Shown here: positions 44,113-64,000 of the stretch, in pieces
Numbering within the stretch: position 1 is the first letter of the stretch
Layout: each line of letters begins with the position of its first letter
DNA from: Brachycybe producta
Taxonomy: Eukaryota > Arthropoda > Diplopoda > Playtdesmida > Andrognathidae
DNA: 64,000 nucleotides
NCBI GenBank assembly: GCA_036925085.1
Contig: JAUPFP010000008.1
Span: 6,214,277 to 6,278,276, forward strand
Reading direction: 5' to 3'
Notes under the pieces: generated by a model
Database searches by the model: none
Seen by the model: the letters and a program-made list of their open reading frames with translations, nothing else
Told to the model about the DNA's origin: nothing
Translations under genes and position numbers: made by a program

Positions 44113-44576
44113 TTGTTCAGTCCAATAATTTCAAAATTGGGACGAAAAGCAGCATGAATATTAACACGCTCAATTAAAAAAAAGGTGGCCATATGGATCC
44201 ACAAAATTTATAAATTTCTCCATTCACAAAAATCTCAGGAATGAAATTTCATTTTTAAACGACCTTATTTTGCATTACATAAGTTACAGTATACAAACTT
44301 GGATGCTAATTTAAAATACTCTTTTATAAATGTCTGCAAAAAGCTGGAATAATTAACAACACCAATTTCTATGTTTCATTACTGTCAGAATAATAACCGT
44401 TTTTTGGCACATTTCTTTTTGCCATCTAGTTGCTTTCATTATAAAAAATCACATTAATATATGCTAACAACTAAGAAAGGTGCATTGTAATAAAATTAAC
44501 TTGTTGATTAGCTTAATGTGTCCATGTGGTGTTTAGTGCAAATTGAGTTCCTATCGAAGTTTTGAATTACTGAGCT
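44113..44576. other. 5' flank of copy 4, right part
   Basis: Collinear with 14527-15009 before copy 2. No gene. Confidence 0.5.
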
Positions 44577-44584
44577 TATATAAA
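44577..44584 (+). promoter_or_regulatory. TATA box of copy 4
   Basis: TATATAAA, 248 nt before the ATG at 44832, conserved block as in copies 2, 3 and 5. The 6.2-kb LTR element lies about 465 nt upstream. Confidence 0.5.
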
Positions 44585-44831
44585 CAGCTTTTCCACTAAC
44601 AATTGCTACAAATTGGCATATTAAAAATGTTTGTTAGTATTTGTTTATACTCTTAATTTCATGCTGACGTTGTAATTTAATTGTCTTCAAATTTTCCACC
44701 AATCAGGAAGGGCGCGAGAGTCAAATTCTGACTTTAAAAGCAACATTAGTGCTTCAGTTAATATTCAACATTTTCACAGCAAGAGCGAATAGCAAAACCT
44801 TAACAACATTAAAATTGGGCTTACAAGAAAC

Positions 44832-51658
<6,827 letters not shown>

Positions 51659-53312
51659 CCCTAATCTTAACCTTTTCTTCACTTTTGAATTGTGAGGACA
51701 GTGTAATGCTGAAACCACATAACAGCTAATGTATGCATGCATTTTGTGTCACACAACACACGACGGAAGTGCCAGATGGAAAATCTGTATGAGTGCTGCC
51801 AATTGGCCATCCCAAATAGCTTTTCTTGTTTCGATTTCATCCACGCCACTAGAAAATAATCCGACAGAAGGATTGGCAGCACTGATGCGGTAGCAGACAA
51901 ATGGCACATTTGCATAAAAAAGACCCATAAGAAACCATATACTTAGAAAAGTTGTGCAACTTTTTGCCAACAGTATTTTGTAGGATACAATGGCATGTTT
52001 TTCAAAACCGTGACAACAACTTGAACGGACAGCAGTGCATAAAGTGATCCATTTATTACCGTGATGTTATAGAACATGACAACATTTTCCCATCGTGTTG
52101 TGTAACACAAAACACGTGCATAAAAGGGGCAAAGTACCTTGTATACACCTAAAAACTTTAAAGCATTTGAATATTAAACGTATCCTGAGTCCTGTTAAGG
52201 GCAAACAAAAAATGTCGAATTCAATTTATTCAGTGAATATTTCTATATATTGGGTGGTATTAAAAAAGTTGAGTATTACTGATGAGTATTACTCAACAAA
52301 AGAAGAGTAAATTCTCAAATGAGAATTTACTCAATTTTTGTATGAATAAAGTTGCCACACGTAAATGGAGTATTTACCCTGGCATGTGAGTAGGTTATCA
52401 CTAAGGTTCTGGTATCTTTATGTGGTATCCCAGAGTTTGCAAACTGCCTTGCTCTAAAGCTATTTTTTCTAGACTAAGAATTGCCATGTCACTTTTAGCC
52501 CCTAGGGCTGGCAGGGGTCCTCCTCATTTGATTAAGACAAGGGCTGGGAATCATGAGTCCGCATTGAGGAACACTTCCAAAGATCATGAAGGAACAAAGG
52601 CATAGAAAGCCTCAAAGAACTTTGAGGTCTCTATTGTTCTCCTGTTTCTAGTGAAACTAACTCTCTTCATTTTGTAATAAAAATTAAAACACTTTTTCAA
52701 ACAGATTATATGATTTTACTTTCCATCATATAATAAATACAAAAGCTCTTCATAAAGATCAAGCACAATAATAGGCCATGAACAAGCAAGAAGCAACGCT
52801 GAGCTCACCAATGCACACCCTTTAAACTCTTTTCACCAGGTGGGGCCATGGTGTCCCAGAGCCCAGCCATAGGTCAAACGACTGATGGCTGCATTTGGTT
52901 CCAAACATTACCTTATTTGGAAATGCGATTTCAGAGAATTCCTCTAAAATGTATAAACTATCCTGTGTTTTCTCTCTCAGAACAGAAAACAATTTTCTAA
53001 AATGTTTCTTCGGACAAAAGAATTGTCAATAACTCGAGAAACGAAATAATTGTCAAACTGTTTTTAACTTCTTTTTTGCCAATTATTTTTACTTTTTAAC
53101 AAGGCCTCTCTGAGGCCCAAACAAGGGAACACCACCTTTGAGTTAATAACAAATCCATAAGTCCATTTTATCTCTTTCATGTGTTAACAGGGCTCCGTAT
53201 AATTTAACTAAACACATTTAACTTGAATGTATTTAGCTCAAGTGTAGATAATGTAAGGTATATGCTTCTAACTTGCTTAAACTCGCTTATACTCACATAA
53301 GACTTAAGTTAA
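51659..53312. other. 3' flank of copy 4 and spacer type B
   Basis: Collinear with 22056-23710 after copy 2. A perfect 12-bp hairpin (GAGTAAATTCTC/GAGAATTTACTC) is at 52305-52332. No gene recognised. Confidence 0.5.
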
Positions 53313-53539
53313 ACTCGCTTCCAGACAACAGATCATTCTTAAATGGAATTCTTACAACAAACCCCCGTATATCTAGAAATGGTCATCCAAAGGCTATTAG
53401 AAAAATAGGAGCTAGAACTGATGCATATTCGTGGTCTTTCTTTCCAAATGTATTTAGACTATGGAATGCTCTTGCAGCACATAGTTCTGTTTTAGGACGA
53501 GTTCAATTTCACAATGATGTCTATGTCTCGTCTCAGTGA
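53313..53539 (+). pseudogene. LINE C-terminal fragment, third copy
   Basis: Open to the stop at 53537-53539, with SFFPNVFRLWNAL followed by A instead of P. Same relic as at 23711 and 36320. Confidence 0.65.
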
Positions 53540-54357
53540 CAACCATTTGTGATTGGGAATTGTTCCCTATGCCACATGGCGCTCGAGCTGATTGCAGATG
53601 TACTTGATTGAATTGAATGAATTGAATATTAAACTCTTATTCTCGCTTCAACTCGATTCAAGTGCCGACTCCTTTATACTCGCTTAATCTCGCTTATAGT
53701 CTTAATTTAATTGTAATTTCGAATCAATACCGTCAAACACTATTGAATAATATTAACATATAGCTTATAATTATTGTCTTTTACAGTTGTTTAACGTCTC
53801 ATACGAGCTCGTACTAAACCATCTACATGTAATAGCAACTTTTTAAAAAAGTTAAAGCATTTCAACCTTAAGCAATCAAATATTTTCATAAAATATCGAG
53901 AAAAGAAATTTAAACAGTGAAATACAATTTAAAGTTATTAAGAATGCCGACAGCATTTATTTGTAAACAATTTCGACATCATAAAAATTAGACCGTTTTG
54001 ACACAAAAGGACAATTACAACTTTACATCTTTATGCCAAAAAATAAACTAATTAATTATAATTATCCGAAAGTAATATAATAAGAATCAAAGTTAATAAT
54101 GATTGCAAAATAATTACTGGAAAAAAAACTTCAAGAATTAAGGCTACTGGTATTATATGTATTTATTGAAACCAATCGACTAAAATCACTATTTCTTTTT
54201 ACCGTTTTCAGTATAGTAATAACAACAACAAAAAAGCAGAATACAATCAACATGAACCTTAATTTCTCACACATATTCCTCCGCCAATGATTATTACTTT
54301 TAACATTTTTTAAAACCCTAATGAGTATTATATTTTATAAAGCAAATATATTACCCG
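53540..54357. other. 5' flank of copy 5, left part
   Basis: Collinear with 23939-24847 and stops at TATATTACCCG where an insertion begins. No gene. Confidence 0.45.
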
Positions 54358-54940
54358 TGTAACACTCCCGAATTCATACGACTCGGATTGACTCCGGGTT
54401 GCCATTTGAATGTGTCTGATGAGTGTTGATGTTTAAGTCTTTCGCTCTATTGGCAGCTGTGTTGCTACTTAAACACCAGGGACACAAGGGAGTCCAGAGT
54501 CCAGTAACCGCAGGAGTCCAGAGGTAGAAAATGGTTCTGTTGAACAAGACTTACAGATGGTCTCCGTCGAATCTCTCTTGGTCTAAACGAATTCGGTCTG
54601 GTGACGGCTGAAATACAAAGTCCCACGTCCCGAAAATAATTGAAGTCCACACATTGGCTTTACATATAAAACGATCTCTTTATTTCAATTTTAAGCAACA
54701 CGCTGTGGATTGAGAGGAGAGTATGACTTTAGACGATTCTTGTTCTATGACTATCAAGACTCCCTCTCAATCCACACAGTCCTAGTCCTACCTTTATACT
54801 CAAAAATAACAATAGCACATGAGTTACATAAAACAAAGGGTCCAGGTGTGTCCAAGTCTCTTGGACACAACTAGGACCTAATAACAATAAGCATGTATAA
54901 AACAACAAACTCAATAACACGTAATAAATTAATGACTATG
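54358..54940 (-). mobile_element. LTR-like insertion (family LTR-E), minus strand
   Basis: It replaces about 880 nt of the flank present before copy 3 (about 24848-25725). The plus-strand left end TGTAACAC gives a GTGTTACA 3' end on the minus strand. On the minus strand there is a TATAAAGG box (about 54791-54798) and AATAAA (about 54679), the order expected of an LTR. A 14-bp inverted repeat (TGTGGATTGAGAGG at 54704-54717, CCTCTCAATCCACA at 54763-54776) lies between them. The right end and target duplication are unresolved. Confidence 0.55.
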
Positions 54941-55002
54941 ATTAGCTTAATGTGGTGTTTAGTGCAAATTGAGTTCCTATCAAAGGTTTGAATTATTGAG
55001 CT

Positions 55003-55010
55003 TATATAAA
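55003..55010 (+). promoter_or_regulatory. TATA box of copy 5
   Basis: TATATAAA, 244 nt before the ATG at 55254. The conserved promoter block begins only about 60 nt upstream, at the edge of the LTR-E insertion, so more distal regulatory sequence of the other copies is missing here. Confidence 0.5.
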
Positions 55011-55253
55011 CAGCTTTTCCACTAACAATTGCGACATATTGCCATATTAAAATGTTTGTTAAGCTGTGTTTATAGTCGGAATTTCATGCTGATGTTGTAA
55101 TCTATTTTCTTCAATATTATCCACCAATCAGGAAGGGCGCGAGAGTCAAATGCTGACTTTAAAAGCAACATTAGTGCTTTAGCTAATATTCAACATTTTC
55201 ACAGCAAGATGGAATAGCAAAACCTTAACATTAAAATTGGGCTTACAAGAAAC

Positions 55254-64000
<8,747 letters not shown>

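Overview
This is animal nuclear DNA, AT-rich and intron-bearing, most likely from an invertebrate. Introns are short (mostly 50-110 nt, GT-AG with two GC-AG exceptions). The flanks carry LTR retroelements, a non-LTR (LINE) element, Helitron-like ends and simple repeats. I cannot name the species. No bacterial, viral-genome, rRNA, tRNA or CRISPR features are visible.

The backbone is a head-to-tail array of at least six plus-strand ABC-transporter genes of the ABCC subfamily, closest by motif to ABCC5/MRP5: 1-733 (last three exons only), 2478-9656, 15265-22055, 26045-32827, 44832-51658 and 55254-beyond the window end. The complete copies share a 29-exon structure with identical intron phases and encode about 1,320-1,330 residues in the order TMD1-NBD1-TMD2-NBD2. 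Copies 1 and 3 read intact. Copy 2 has a one-base frameshift in exon 8. Copy 4 is a pseudogene (lost splice acceptor at exon 9, stop codon in exon 17). Copy 5 is open through exon 24, but its intron 20 has grown from about 260 nt to 3.25 kb by nested insertions. Copies 2-5 alternate as two types (alpha: 2, 4; beta: 3, 5) and the spacers alternate as well, so the array grew by duplicating a two-gene block. Copy 1 is a mosaic of a diverged 5' part and a beta-like 3' end.

The spacers hold: 3' flanks shared by copies 1-4; a decayed LINE 3' coding fragment present in each full spacer; Helitron-type non-autonomous elements at 10.49, 35.30, 61.49 and 62.96 kb; and several LTR families. A solo LTR lies at 12692-13585 with its empty site preserved in sister copies. 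An LTR lies inside an LTR at 33401-35301. A minus-strand 6.2-kb LTR element at 37873-44112 has a broken CCHC gag and a transmembrane second ORF but no recognisable pol. Solo LTR 61956-62883 sits inside intron 20 of copy 5. Two related LTRs carry hairpins capped by GNRA tetraloops, one of them with a compensatory base-pair change, and three LTRs have a hairpin directly upstream of the TATA box.

How the parts relate: the transporters are probable plasma-membrane exporters of organic anions or conjugates (known for the family, not shown here). Copies 2-5 each keep a TATA box about 250 nt upstream of the ATG, so each can have its own promoter. Mobile elements account for most of the spacer-length differences (10.4 to 18.8 kb from ATG to ATG).
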